From positions 1-64,000 of the IMG/VR virus record IMGVR_UViG_3300049927_000163: a DNA stretch of 64,000 bases. One strand, written 5' to 3'. Positions 55,916-63,874 of this stretch are shown here, piece by piece (the first letter of the stretch is position 1; each line of letters opens with the position of its first letter). The notes beneath the pieces are model-generated. The model was not told where the DNA came from. It made no database searches and saw only the letters and a list, made by a program, of their open reading frames with translations. Origin of the DNA: a virus. The translations under genes and the position numbers were made by a program.

Positions 55916-57929
55916 TGTTCACCTGTTTTGGTTGTGTTTGTTTATCGGCTTGTGCCGAGATTGCAACGTCTTCCGCTTTCATTTGTTGTTCTTGAGCACG
56001 GTTGACGCCTTCCAATGCCATAAAGACATCGAGAAGCTTTAAAACTCTATCATCGTCCATTGCGTCTAACTGTTTGATTGCCTGCATTCGTTTCAAATCG
56101 GCGTCAGATCGGTTATCAAGTGACTTCGATACTCTTTCGTCTTCTAGGCCGAGATTTGCAATAGCTCTTGTAAATCGTTCTTTTGCTGAAGCAATATTCG
56201 AAATAGATTGAGACTGGAATAGCTCGGATTGAACGCGGACCTTCTCCATCTCGACTTGAGTAACTTGCTGTTGCGCTTGCTGCTGCTGTTTGTTGAATTC
56301 TTCCATTGCCTGCATGTATTCAGTCTTACCTTGGAGAGGTGCAACTTTTGCAAGTAATCCAGGTGGAACTGGCTCGCCGATCTCTTTAAGAGCAAGAAGC
56401 TGGTTAAAGAACATCTGTTGTTGACTATTAGTGAGCACGCCTTCTTGAACGGCTATATCGTAGCGTAGGGCATCTAATTTAAAGATCTTTTCGTCAGGCT
56501 CTTCATTAATGATGCGCTTGATCTTTTGTTTAGACCAGGATTGCTGCATTTTCAGAATTTTCTTAGAGATACATTCTTGAGCAAAACGCATGTTATCAAA
56601 GATATCTTGCAGACCTACAAGCGCAGCTCCTTGACGAAGCATCACTTTAAGTCCAGAATCTTGCTCGGAATCCGCTTGGCCTAATAGTTCTTCCGAAATA
56701 TTCGCCACTTTCATAATATGTCCCTCAAACATGTTCTTCAATTCGAAGAAACTGGGGGGTATTTGAGCAGGCTGTATCTTTACTATTGCATCTGGTGCCA
56801 AACCTTTTTTCTTAAATATCGCTCTACCTTGAGATGTCTGATAGAGAGATCTTGGGTTGATAACGGCATCTTCTTCAGCAATCCAGCCAGAGTTAATTTG
56901 GCTCTGAACGAGGTCAAGCATCTGCGAGCTCATCTGATTAGTGATGCGCTGCGGATCTATCATAGTCCTAACGAGAGATTGAACCTTTAAAACGTAATCG
57001 TAGCTTTCAGGTTCGAAAACTCCGAAGAAAGGCACGAATGGGTATTCATTTAGACCATATGGATTTTTCTCAGACTTGATATATTCACTATTTACGATGA
57101 TGTGCTGGTAGACAAAGGGTTCTATTCGTTCGATAACCTCCATATTTGGATCAGCAAATAGGAAGTAGTCGGATTCTTCCCCTAGATATTCCATTGTCTC
57201 GCCAGTTAAAGCATTATATAGGAATTTCTTGGGTTCCCATCCTTGTTCCCAGAATTCATCATATGCCATCATCTTGCCACCGTTAGGCAACTGCTGATAA
57301 GGTAACCATGTGAATTTATCGTCTCTTTCCCATCCAACGTGGTAGAGCATATCTAAGTCTTTTTCCATGCCTGGAAGCAGTGATTTAACCATTGGAAGTG
57401 GTAGATACTTACGTCTTAAGATATTAGAACAATCCGACATGTCTTTTTTGGTAAAATATGGATCACAGATGAAGCCATTATACGGCTCTCGTGAACATTT
57501 TATTTGACCATCAAGTGGATCTGTTCTATAATCTTTCCATAAACTGAATAGGTTCCAACCTGTGATAAGGGCGCCCTTAAAACAGTCGGAAATCTGTTCG
57601 TACATATCTCCGTGCTGGAATGTATATAATAATAGTTTTGTCAGTTGGTCTGCTGCCCGTTGATCACTGGCTTCAATTGGTACGCACACTGACGAATGAC
57701 GATGTTTTTTCTGATATCCGGTTACCATGTTGATATTTGGTCGGATGAAATTATTTACATAGGTACTTCTACCATCTTGGAATATTGCTCTCTTTTCTTC
57801 TTCGTTCCACTGATCCCCGAGATACATTCTCAGATCACGATCGGCATAAGGAAAAAGAGGATTCCAAGCGTAATAATTCTTATAGTAGGCTTGATAGTAA
57901 TTGTTGACGATCTCTTGCCCGATCAGCAT
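55905..57929 (-). CDS. Portal protein (P22-like), module 2
   Basis: A 674-residue portal. The N-terminal RDLRMYLGDQWNEEEKR and MVTGYQKKHRHSSVCVP correspond to YLGNQWD and IQRQNRLATIISPVQ in module 1. The C-terminal 120 residues are a Gln-rich coiled coil (QQQQAQQQVTQVEMEKVRVQ). It should bind the module 2 large terminase; that terminase is from another family than the one in module 1, although the portals are homologous. Confidence 0.87.
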   Translation of the reverse strand: MLIGQEIVNNYYQAYYKNYYAWNPLFPYADRDLRMYLGDQWNEEEKRAIFQDGRSTYVNNFIRPNINMVTGYQKKHRHSSVCVPIEASDQRAADQLTKLLLYTFQHGDMYEQISDCFKGALITGWNLFSLWKDYRTDPLDGQIKCSREPYNGFICDPYFTKKDMSDCSNILRRKYLPLPMVKSLLPGMEKDLDMLYHVGWERDDKFTWLPYQQLPNGGKMMAYDEFWEQGWEPKKFLYNALTGETMEYLGEESDYFLFADPNMEVIERIEPFVYQHIIVNSEYIKSEKNPYGLNEYPFVPFFGVFEPESYDYVLKVQSLVRTMIDPQRITNQMSSQMLDLVQSQINSGWIAEEDAVINPRSLYQTSQGRAIFKKKGLAPDAIVKIQPAQIPPSFFELKNMFEGHIMKVANISEELLGQADSEQDSGLKVMLRQGAALVGLQDIFDNMRFAQECISKKILKMQQSWSKQKIKRIINEEPDEKIFKLDALRYDIAVQEGVLTNSQQQMFFNQLLALKEIGEPVPPGLLAKVAPLQGKTEYMQAMEEFNKQQQQAQQQVTQVEMEKVRVQSELFQSQSISNIASAKERFTRAIANLGLEDERVSKSLDNRSDADLKRMQAIKQLDAMDDDRVLKLLDVFMALEGVNRAQEQQMKAEDVAISAQADKQTQPKQVNNAR

Positions 57930-57960
57930 TTAACACCATTTCAAAAAGTGAGTTCATATA

Positions 57961-58005
57961 CTTTCACTTACTTGAAAGAGGCGGGAGGGGTGAGTAAGCA
58001 CCCCT
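57961..58005. promoter_or_regulatory. Two hairpins upstream of the portal gene, module 2
   Basis: CTTTCA...TGAAAG and AGGGGTG-AGTAAG-CACCCCT (7-bp stem) lie in the 108-base gap between the portal and the next upstream gene. No T-run follows on the minus strand, so they look like leader structures rather than terminators. Confidence 0.35.
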
Positions 58006-58037
58006 AATGCTGATCAGGCTTTCCCGCGAAAATTTTG

Positions 58038-58202
58038 CTAAATTAAACGTCTTAGTGAGTTCCCTGCGTCTTCATCTGTATAAAGTACATGATTGAGAAC
58101 ATCTTCTAATTGTTTTGCTATAATTTTATCCTTATCATTAAAGGGGATTATTTGCACTGTCTTTTTAGATGTATTGCCTATTGTTACCTTTATATCCGCC
58201 AT
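58038..58202 (-). CDS. Small protein overlapping the terminase gene end
   Basis: A 54-residue protein: MADIKVTIGNTSKKTVQIIP, then a helix (KIIAKQLEDVLNHVLYTDED). The start at 58202 has AAGGGA upstream and overlaps the terminase end by 38 bases. It may be a small packaging or assembly accessory; no family is recognised. Confidence 0.5.
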   Translation of the reverse strand: MADIKVTIGNTSKKTVQIIPFNDKDKIIAKQLEDVLNHVLYTDEDAGNSLRRLI

Positions 58203-59454
58203 GAAATCCCTTACCATATGCTCGCTCCATTGCATTCGCATCCGCTTCCGTCATTCCACCCTGCATTCGATCGAAGAAGTGGGTATATAGTGCGTATCTC
58301 TGTGCATCGCAAGAATGGTCGTTCTGTTTGATGGGCTGGTCAATTCCACGCTTGCTTGCCCTTTCATCCCAAAGATATGTGCTGTATTCCTTAATGGAAT
58401 TCACACATGTTTTACATATCTTATATGTTCCGTTTGAAAGTAACTGTCCTTGAAAACGAATCCCTGGAATCACATCATTCTTTGCATCTAGTACATCCAC
58501 TACCCCGACTTTTCTCATCTCAACTTTGAAAGATAAAGCAGATGGGTCTATATAAATTGCCTTTACTGGATAACCAGATATAAAATCAATTAAATCTTTG
58601 GCGTAATCACTATCGCTTTTTTGTCTATTTTTTGCTTTTGAATCGTAATAGTATTCTTTCTCTAGCCAGATGTTTGGATATAGTCCAGAATTATACCCAA
58701 TGAGAGAGAAAACACAAGGGTTGCTAGTACCATAGTCAATACCGCAAATATAATAAGTAGCCGGTCCAGGAGGCTGCAGGATCGTGTGCAAGTCTTCCGT
58801 AAAAAAGTCATAAATAGCTCCTTCTGCTAATACCCATTTACCCTCGATATAGCGCTGATACCAGAGGCCAGAATATTCTTTTTTTAGGTTATTTTTGTAG
58901 TCTTCCCCAAGAGAGGGGTTATCTTCGATAGAGAACTTGAAGACCGCGATATCTCTTTCAGCCGCCTTGTCGATAAATTCGACCTTGAGCCAATGAAAAG
59001 GGGAATCTGGATTGGTCGAACCAAATAGTTTTGCTCCAGGTAACGATAACCTAGAAAAGAGCATTTTCGTAAAGTTCTCAGGTATGATCGTAACTTCGTC
59101 GAGAAGTGCGCCCACATATTCTGACCCACGGATCTTAGCTTCCGCTCTTTCGTCGTTTGCTCCAACAACATCTATTGTCCTTCCCCATAGTTTGATCTCA
59201 CCTTTACCAGAGAGATACTGTAAATCATCGCCAATCAGGTCATAGAGAGGTCGAACGATATTACGCTTAATAGTAGGCTCTGTTCTTCCACATACGATTA
59301 GAGGACCTTTAGGGCCATTCTGAATGAAATCTATCCAACGCCAGAAACAGGCATAGGATTTACCAGATCTAACAGGACCTTCCCAAATGTTAAGTCTCGC
59401 TGTGCTCTCCACTAGACTTCGCTTCTGTATCGGACTTAATATCTGCTTTAACAT
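58165..59454 (-). CDS. Terminase large subunit (PBSX/Terminase_3 type), module 2
   Basis: A 429-residue packaging motor. Walker A is WEGPVRSGKS near residue 30. Walker B-type GALLDEVTII is near residue 118, followed by the FGSTNPDSPFHWLK coupling motif. The nuclease part shows CGIDYGTSNPC (near 245), AIYIDPSALSF (near 305) and HSCDAQRYALY (near 390). These are the features of XtmB/PBSX-type terminases. Start at 59454 gives the usual LSPIQKRSLVESTARLNIWE opening. It is not homologous at the motif level to the module 1 terminase. Confidence 0.85.
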   Translation of the reverse strand: MLKQILSPIQKRSLVESTARLNIWEGPVRSGKSYACFWRWIDFIQNGPKGPLIVCGRTEPTIKRNIVRPLYDLIGDDLQYLSGKGEIKLWGRTIDVVGANDERAEAKIRGSEYVGALLDEVTIIPENFTKMLFSRLSLPGAKLFGSTNPDSPFHWLKVEFIDKAAERDIAVFKFSIEDNPSLGEDYKNNLKKEYSGLWYQRYIEGKWVLAEGAIYDFFTEDLHTILQPPGPATYYICGIDYGTSNPCVFSLIGYNSGLYPNIWLEKEYYYDSKAKNRQKSDSDYAKDLIDFISGYPVKAIYIDPSALSFKVEMRKVGVVDVLDAKNDVIPGIRFQGQLLSNGTYKICKTCVNSIKEYSTYLWDERASKRGIDQPIKQNDHSCDAQRYALYTHFFDRMQGGMTEADANAMERAYGKGFHGGYKGNNRQYI

Positions 59455-59809
59455 AATCGAGTAACTCTTTCCAGCCTTTTTTGGCCTGTGTTTCTGTGTC
59501 TTTACCGTCTAAGAAGTCAGTATGATGACCAAATTTATCAAGAACCCACATAAGGCAGTGATTGTCACCTTCAGCGATTCCTTTCGAAAAAGTCTTTTGA
59601 AGACAGTCTTCTACTAAGGATTTTCTAAGTTCATCAAGCCAATCTTGCATACCCCAAAGCGCTATCCTTTTCTTTATGGTCTCACAGCCAATCTCAATTC
59701 TATAAGTAATACTTAGATACTTTTTTGCTGCAAGAATAAAACCTCTTGTTTTAGTAAGAGCTTCTATTAATTGTTCGCATTTCAACTCAGGTCCACTATC
59801 TTTTATCAT
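59390..59809 (-). CDS. Terminase small subunit (probable), module 2
   Basis: A 139-residue protein before the large terminase gene, overlapping it by 65 bases. The pattern LIEALTKTRGFILAAKKYLS, then CETIKKRIALWGMQDWL, is a helix-turn-helix of small-terminase type, followed by FSKGIAEGDNHCLMWVLDKFG, also characteristic. It should bind the packaging site. Confidence 0.7.
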   Translation of the reverse strand: MIKDSGPELKCEQLIEALTKTRGFILAAKKYLSITYRIEIGCETIKKRIALWGMQDWLDELRKSLVEDCLQKTFSKGIAEGDNHCLMWVLDKFGHHTDFLDGKDTETQAKKGWKELLDYVKADIKSDTEAKSSGEHSET

Positions 59810-60176
59810 AATCTTTCACGTAATCTCTTGTCTTATCATAATATTTCTCTTCATACTCGTTTCTATGATATCGACATAGGTTTTCAGCCTTTATTGGGCT
59901 AGTAACAGATAAGCCTTCGTCAATCCTACAATACTGGCAACGAACCTTATCTTTCCTATCTATCTCAGTTACAATGTTTTTAATCAACTCATCAATTATT
60001 TCATACTTATCTTCTAATGGTATTGAAGTAGCACAAAATTCTCGCCATAATTGCTTAGACTGACCTGATAGCCATTCTTTTTGATATTTTTCTACGCCGT
60101 CTTTTTCTGTGCATTGAGCATATCTTTTATGCAAAAATTCATACAAAAGATCAAAAATGACGTTTTCCATTCTCAT
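59796..60176 (-). CDS. Unknown protein with C-terminal zinc-site pattern
   Basis: A 126-residue mostly helical protein. Near residue 88, CQYCRIDEG is followed by AENLCRYHRNEYEEKYY, a C-x2-C...C-x2-H pattern that may bind zinc. It overlaps the small terminase by 14 bases. It may be a nucleic-acid-binding accessory. Confidence 0.5.
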   Translation of the reverse strand: MRMENVIFDLLYEFLHKRYAQCTEKDGVEKYQKEWLSGQSKQLWREFCATSIPLEDKYEIIDELIKNIVTEIDRKDKVRCQYCRIDEGLSVTSPIKAENLCRYHRNEYEEKYYDKTRDYVKDYDKR

Positions 60177-60400
60177 AACTGCGTACCCTCATGCATTGGC
60201 ACAGCGTTGTCTGGCTTAAGTGGTTGATTGGCTATCTTTTGTTTTTCTGCTGCTTGCCTTTCAACTCCGGTGAAGGATATTTTATGGTAGTTTTGCTCTT
60301 GAGGTTGGTGCTTTCTGAAGCTTTTATCCCTTTTTTCTGGGCCAAATTGTTCAGGCATTGGCTTGCCATATTCCATAGGTGTGTTATCGCCATAGCTCAT
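60173..60400 (-). CDS. Unknown small protein (75 residues)
   Basis: It starts MSYGDNTPMEYGKPMPEQFG and is Gln/Lys/Pro-rich without hydrophobic core segments, so it is possibly disordered. ATG 60400 has AAGGAGAAGG upstream. It overlaps both neighbours by 4 bases. Confidence 0.5.
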   Translation of the reverse strand: MSYGDNTPMEYGKPMPEQFGPEKRDKSFRKHQPQEQNYHKISFTGVERQAAEKQKIANQPLKPDNAVPMHEGTQL

Positions 60401-60624
60401 TTTCCTTCTCCTTTTGATTTTATGTATTTCAACCATTTTCTCCAATCTCCCAAAGTGGGACCCTCTTCAGAATTTCCTAATTTAGTGTCAATTGATTCAT
60501 AAATAAACAATAAATTATTTCTTTCATCTTCGTATCCTTTTATATACCTATCTATTGTATCTAACCTATCTTTAATTTCTTTTATTACTGAATATGGATC
60601 TTGAGCTAAAAATATACCAGACAT
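60397..60624 (-). CDS. Small helical protein (75 residues)
   Basis: The sequence FLAQDPYSVIKEIKDRLDTI, then DRYIKGYEDERNNLLFIYES, suggests a coiled coil. Its start overlaps the ParB-like gene stop by one base. Function unknown. Confidence 0.5.
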   Translation of the reverse strand: MSGIFLAQDPYSVIKEIKDRLDTIDRYIKGYEDERNNLLFIYESIDTKLGNSEEGPTLGDWRKWLKYIKSKGEGK

Positions 60625-61154
60625 TATTTCTTTACCTTTGTTTTATATTTTCCAGGAAACTTAATAACATTTACGGCTTCGAGAAACAATCCAACATCCT
60701 CTACTTCTTCAAACTCAAAAATAACTTTAGGTATCTTGTCTTTTGGTAAAGGATCTTCGAAATCATCTGGATTAAATCCCCATTCACACAAAAGATTAGT
60801 ATCCCATTCATTGGCGAGTTTATCCCAATCCCAATCACCTGTATTTCTGTTCAGACGTATATTGAGTTCGTCTATCATTCGTTCATTAAAATCTCTATCC
60901 CCATCTATTACCCAGCATTCTATTTGTGTCCAGCCAAGTTCTTGACAAACCTTAACCCGTTGATGACCACCAATGATTATTCCGCCTTTAGTGATAATAG
61001 GCTTGTCTATAAGGCCAAACCTTATAATACTACGCCTAAGCTCTTTCTCCTCTTCCTTGCTCAAGTAACGAGGGTTCTTATGGTGAGAATTAAGATCGTC
61101 GATATCTCTAAGTTCAAGATGCCAAGTCGTTAAACTGACGTTTTCGTCTTGCAT
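60624..61154 (-). CDS. ParB/Srx-fold domain protein, module 2
   Basis: A 176-residue protein. The ParB N-terminal elements are clear: NPRYLSKEEEKELRRSI, then GLIDKPIITKGGIIIGGHQR, then VKVCQELGWTQIECWVI. The motif GGHQR is the nucleotide-binding/nuclease box. The C-terminal NTGDWDWDKLANEWD and EWGFNPDDF segments occur in phage ParB proteins linked with DNA methylases or terminase regions. ATG 61154 is used. It is more compact than, and different from, the ParB-like protein at 19619. Confidence 0.75.
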   Translation of the reverse strand: MQDENVSLTTWHLELRDIDDLNSHHKNPRYLSKEEEKELRRSIIRFGLIDKPIITKGGIIIGGHQRVKVCQELGWTQIECWVIDGDRDFNERMIDELNIRLNRNTGDWDWDKLANEWDTNLLCEWGFNPDDFEDPLPKDKIPKVIFEFEEVEDVGLFLEAVNVIKFPGKYKTKVKK

Positions 61155-61365
61155 TTTTACCACCAGATTTATGTTTCTTTTCTTCTTTACTAACTAGATT
61201 CTTAAGCTTTTTCAAAAGCGCCTTATGTTTCTCTAGCCATTTTTCGAATTTCACACCTAATTGGAGCGTCATATTATAACAAAAAATATCATTAACACAT
61301 TCCATTTTCCTCAAAAGAGTTCGTGCATCTTCAATAATAGTAGGCTGGTCATGCATAAGGCTCAT
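61114..61365 (-). CDS. Small helical protein with Lys-rich tail (83 residues)
   Basis: It has IIEDARTLLRKMECVNDIFC, then KFEKWLEKHKALLKKLKNLV and a tail KSGGKNARRKRQF. It overlaps the ParB gene start by 41 bases. The pattern suggests nucleic-acid binding. Family unknown. Confidence 0.5.
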   Translation of the reverse strand: MSLMHDQPTIIEDARTLLRKMECVNDIFCYNMTLQLGVKFEKWLEKHKALLKKLKNLVSKEEKKHKSGGKNARRKRQFNDLAS

Positions 61366-61367
61366 TT

Positions 61368-61544
61368 TTACTTACCTTTCTTTTTGCCGGCTTGGGCCAT
61401 CTTTTCCATCTTCTCTTTGCCATACTTTTTCATTCCGATAGCAGCGGCCACAGCTTTAGGATCTTCTACATCACCCTTAGCCGCTATTGATTTCTCTAGT
61501 TTTTCGAATCTCTTGCCAGATCCAAGTTTTGGTTGTTTAGGCAT
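61368..61544 (-). CDS. Small Lys-rich protein (58 residues)
   Basis: The sequence MPKQPKLGSGKRFEKLEKSI, then AAKGDVEDPKAVAAAIGMKK, and a tail AGKKKGK. The GDVEDPKAVAAAIGMKKYG segment is a recurrent pattern in small phage proteins of unknown role. It overlaps the next upstream gene by 8 bases. Confidence 0.55.
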   Translation of the reverse strand: MPKQPKLGSGKRFEKLEKSIAAKGDVEDPKAVAAAIGMKKYGKEKMEKMAQAGKKKGK

Positions 61545-61731
61545 CTTTCTTCCTTTTGTCTGTCATTCCTGTTTTTCCTGAACCCTTTGGCTTACCTGCT
61601 GATTTAATACCATCATAAGCTTTTACTGCCACTGCTGCTGCTTTCTTTCCAGCCGCTGGATTTGTAGGGCGAATATTATCTTCTCGTAGATTCTTTACTT
61701 TTTCGAATCCCTTTGCTATTTCTTTAGCCAT
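61537..61731 (-). CDS. Small Lys/Ala-rich protein (64 residues)
   Basis: It starts MAKEIAKGFEKVKNLREDNI and ends GSGKTGMTDKRKKDA. The composition is very basic, likely nucleic-acid binding or disordered. Start 61731 is preferred over 61746 because it is closer to the neighbouring stop and has a GAGG sequence upstream. Confidence 0.5.
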   Translation of the reverse strand: MAKEIAKGFEKVKNLREDNIRPTNPAAGKKAAAVAVKAYDGIKSAGKPKGSGKTGMTDKRKKDA

Positions 61732-61939
61732 TTGTAACCTCTTCAATTGGTTGTACTAACTTCTCGTGATAACTCACACACTTAATATTTTCTTTAGGAA
61801 AAAAGAATCCTGTCTTCTCTTCAGGGACATGGAAAGTCTTTCCAGACTCAATACTTTCTAAACACCTAAGAAGCGCTTCTTGATTTACATCTAGAGCAAT
61901 TCTTTCTTTATCATTATTTAAAACAATAACTTCGTACAT
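61724..61939 (-). CDS. Unknown small protein (71 residues)
   Basis: MYEVIVLNNDKERIALDVNQ, then a helix and FHVPEEKTGFFFPKENIKCV. It reads as a small alpha/beta domain. It overlaps both neighbours. No family is recognised. Confidence 0.5.
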   Translation of the reverse strand: MYEVIVLNNDKERIALDVNQEALLRCLESIESGKTFHVPEEKTGFFFPKENIKCVSYHEKLVQPIEEVTNG

Positions 61940-62178
61940 TATTCTGCCTCATCTATTTCATATTGTTCAATTATAATTTCACACTTTTTTATAAAGTCTT
62001 TTAAATCCTTCAAATTAAACATACCCTCCTCCATCACACCAATTATAATGGTCTTCTGAATGTCTAAGATATGCTTTATATCCATGCATATATCCGCCTG
62101 TGGTAGCTGTTCGACCAAGAGAACGGCCGCATAGTTTGACATGAATATAGCTGTATTAATCGGATCGTAAACATTCAC
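61939..62178 (-). CDS. Unknown helical protein (79 residues)
   Basis: It starts at GTG 62178, overlapping the lipoprotein stop. Sequence NTAIFMSNYAAVLLVEQLPQ, then MDIKHILDIQKTIIIGVMEE, ends acidic. It has no membrane segment of full length. Function unknown. Confidence 0.5.
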   Translation of the reverse strand: MNVYDPINTAIFMSNYAAVLLVEQLPQADICMDIKHILDIQKTIIIGVMEEGMFNLKDLKDFIKKCEIIIEQYEIDEAE

Positions 62179-62339
62179 ACAGCGCTCACAGGTACGGAAA
62201 TTTCAGGCGATATATTAGGCTCATTACTCTGTGTTTCATCTACCATATCAGCGGCTTCACCATGGGTATCTATCAGATTAAAGCTGAGTGTACACCCTGT
62301 TACCAAGAAGCATAAAATTATAATATTTGCTATTCTCAT
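62175..62339 (-). CDS. Small lipoprotein, homologue of 26102-26305
   Basis: A 54-residue protein with a full lipoprotein signal: MRIANIIILCFLVTGC (lipobox LVTGC) followed by TLSFNLIDTHGEAADMVDET. The mature part matches the module 1 lipoprotein (TMSLNMVGSQGKAQDIVDEE). It is thus a family kept by both units, presumably outer-membrane attached, and a candidate spanin subunit or exclusion factor. It is too short for many gene finders. Confidence 0.7.
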   Translation of the reverse strand: MRIANIIILCFLVTGCTLSFNLIDTHGEAADMVDETQSNEPNISPEISVPVSAV

Positions 62340-62492
62340 CTAAACCCCATGCCTAAGATCATTATACAAAGTATCGCTACAGTCAGTCTCTTCCACCACG
62401 CAATAGTCGCAATGACATTTATCCTCGGCGGAAGCCGAATATCCGCATGAAACTGTCCCAAATACCAAAAGAATCGCTAACGATTGCATCAT
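62340..62492 (-). CDS. Small Cys-rich lipoprotein, paired upstream gene
   Basis: A 50-residue protein: MMQSLAILLVFGTVSC, with the lipid cysteine at the end of a signal segment, then EDKCHCDYCVVEETDC. The pair with the next gene corresponds to 26298-26453 and 26102-26305. ATG 62492 is chosen because GGATG lies upstream. Disulfide-linked or metal-bound periplasmic role is possible. Confidence 0.55.
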   Translation of the reverse strand: MMQSLAILLVFGTVSCGYSASAEDKCHCDYCVVEETDCSDTLYNDLRHGV

Positions 62493-62721
62493 TTTTATCA
62501 TCCGTATTTGTAATATATTTTTGATAATCTCTACTCTCTTCTGATTGTAGCCATAGTTCATGCACTTGCATTGGGAAGGAAGTGTCGTGGAATATTTTCT
62601 TAATAGCAAACTCAGGGTGTCTAAGATTGAATACCCTTATCGACTGTGAAATAGGTAATGTATACCAGTCATCGCCTAAGGCCCAATGCATCTTAGCATC
62701 GTATTCATCTTTAAACTGCAT
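62419..62721 (-). CDS. Unknown protein (100 residues)
   Basis: The sequence begins MQFKDEYDAKMHWALGDDWY. It is mixed helical, with two Trp-rich stretches (HELWLQSEES, IWDSFMRIFGF). It overlaps the lipoprotein start by 74 bases and the RusA gene end by 11. No family is recognised. Confidence 0.5.
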   Translation of the reverse strand: MQFKDEYDAKMHWALGDDWYTLPISQSIRVFNLRHPEFAIKKIFHDTSFPMQVHELWLQSEESRDYQKYITNTDDKNDAIVSDSFGIWDSFMRIFGFRRG

Positions 62722-63454
62722 GCTTGCCCTCGTCTATTTCTTTTATAAGCTCTTGGCACAGCAATGATTCTTCTCGCACACATCCAAGTTTCTCTATTTT
62801 CTTTAAGATTGAAGTATATTTTAGAGAAAAATCACTCAGTCTGTGTGACACTTCTTTGAACCATGCATGCTTACTTTCATCACACAAATCGAAAATAACT
62901 CCATGTTTAAGACTAGATAAAGCTGAAGTGTTCGCCAAAAGGTCGTATAGCTCATCTGGAGAAAACATAGTAATAATCTTCTTTTCTTTCTCTGAAAGTT
63001 TAGGTACTTCTTTCACTTTAATTTCTATCTCCACTCTTGGATCATCGCTATAAAATTTATCTATCTCACCGCGTACAACTAAACAATCGTCTGCCCAAAT
63101 TACGTTATTTAAACAATCACAGTAAAACTTAGCTAGATTATCAAAATCAGGTTTGTTCGTGGCGAGTGTTAAGCCCCATAATTTAGCATTTCGTTCCCCT
63201 ATACTGTCGCTTTTATTTATTGGCAAGTAGAAAACAAAAGAAACAGTGAAAGCTTTACCTAAACAGACCTTACAAGCCTCTGTCGATATTCTTTTGTCAT
63301 CGGAATTTATTTGATCAGCTAGTGTAAATGTGAGTTGTTCTTTGACTTTATTCTTCTCTTTTTCTTGGGGATCATACGTGACTACGAATGAGCCACGTTT
63401 AGAATATCTAGCTCGGGCTTTCGGGATCGGATTGCCCTTTAAAATGATTTTCAT
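62711..63454 (-). CDS. rusA: RusA-type resolvase with C-terminal extension, second copy
   Basis: A 247-residue protein. Residues 1-150 match the RusA plan: KIILKGNPIPKARARYSKRG, then TNKPDFDNLAKFYCDCLNNV, then IWADDCLVVRGEIDKFYSDD, with D-x-D-N and later Asp residues. The last 90 residues are a helical extension (FSPDELYDLLANTSALSSLK). It is diverged from the 138-residue RusA at 34794. Two RusA genes fit two phage units each with its own recombination gene. Confidence 0.78.
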   Translation of the reverse strand: MKIILKGNPIPKARARYSKRGSFVVTYDPQEKEKNKVKEQLTFTLADQINSDDKRISTEACKVCLGKAFTVSFVFYLPINKSDSIGERNAKLWGLTLATNKPDFDNLAKFYCDCLNNVIWADDCLVVRGEIDKFYSDDPRVEIEIKVKEVPKLSEKEKKIITMFSPDELYDLLANTSALSSLKHGVIFDLCDESKHAWFKEVSHRLSDFSLKYTSILKKIEKLGCVREESLLCQELIKEIDEGKHAV

Positions 63455-63662
63455 AAAATTCCCAATGTTCGCCCAAGACGCGAAACAATTCTTCTCTTGG
63501 TACGTTGTTTTGTACACATGCCGAAATCATTAAATTTTCTGCAAGTAAAAAAACTTCCGAAGCACTTGGTTTATAAATATGAAGAACCTTATCTAAATCT
63601 TTCCTGATAGCGTCTAATCTTGGCTTTACATCTTCGTTAAAATGTTTCTATTTATCATACAT
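63408..63662 (-). pseudogene. Small gene interrupted by in-frame amber codon 5
   Basis: ATG at 63662 has a strong ribosome-binding site (AAGGAGAGAG) and reads MYDK, then TAG, then an open frame of 79 codons (KHFNEDVKPRLDAIRKDLDK, VLHIYKPSASEVFLLAENL, ending PESPS). No other start precedes the conserved part, and the only internal ATG would lose half of it. It is a broken gene, a read-through gene or a sequencing error. The 3' end overlaps the RusA start. Confidence 0.55.
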
Positions 63663-63673
63663 AATCTCTCTCC

Positions 63674-63874
63674 TTAGGGTACAATTGGGTCTTCCCATTG
63701 ATGATCTATACATTCCTCTTCCTTTTCTTGTTCTAACACTCTTTCATACCAACCGGGTACTATAATACGATTAAATATTATTTTAGGTACATCCTCTCTT
63801 CTTCTATTGCTCTTTGAAATATTCTCTTCATCTTTGGCAGGTATATATGTAGGGGTTGTTCGTTCTTTACCCAT
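63674..63874 (-). CDS. Unknown charged protein (66 residues)
   Basis: It starts MGKERTTPTYIPAKDEENIS, with a GGAG sequence 8 bases upstream. It is Glu/Arg/Lys-rich, with FNRIIVPGWYERVLEQEKEE near the end. Another open frame (63778-64000) covers its first half. Both could be expressed. Confidence 0.4.
   Translation of the reverse strand: MGKERTTPTYIPAKDEENISKSNRRREDVPKIIFNRIIVPGWYERVLEQEKEEECIDHQWEDPIVP

Noticed and set aside
57986-58005. Rho-independent terminator upstream of the module 2 portal gene
   Set aside because: It has a good stem but no T-run on the minus strand. Kept as a leader structure.
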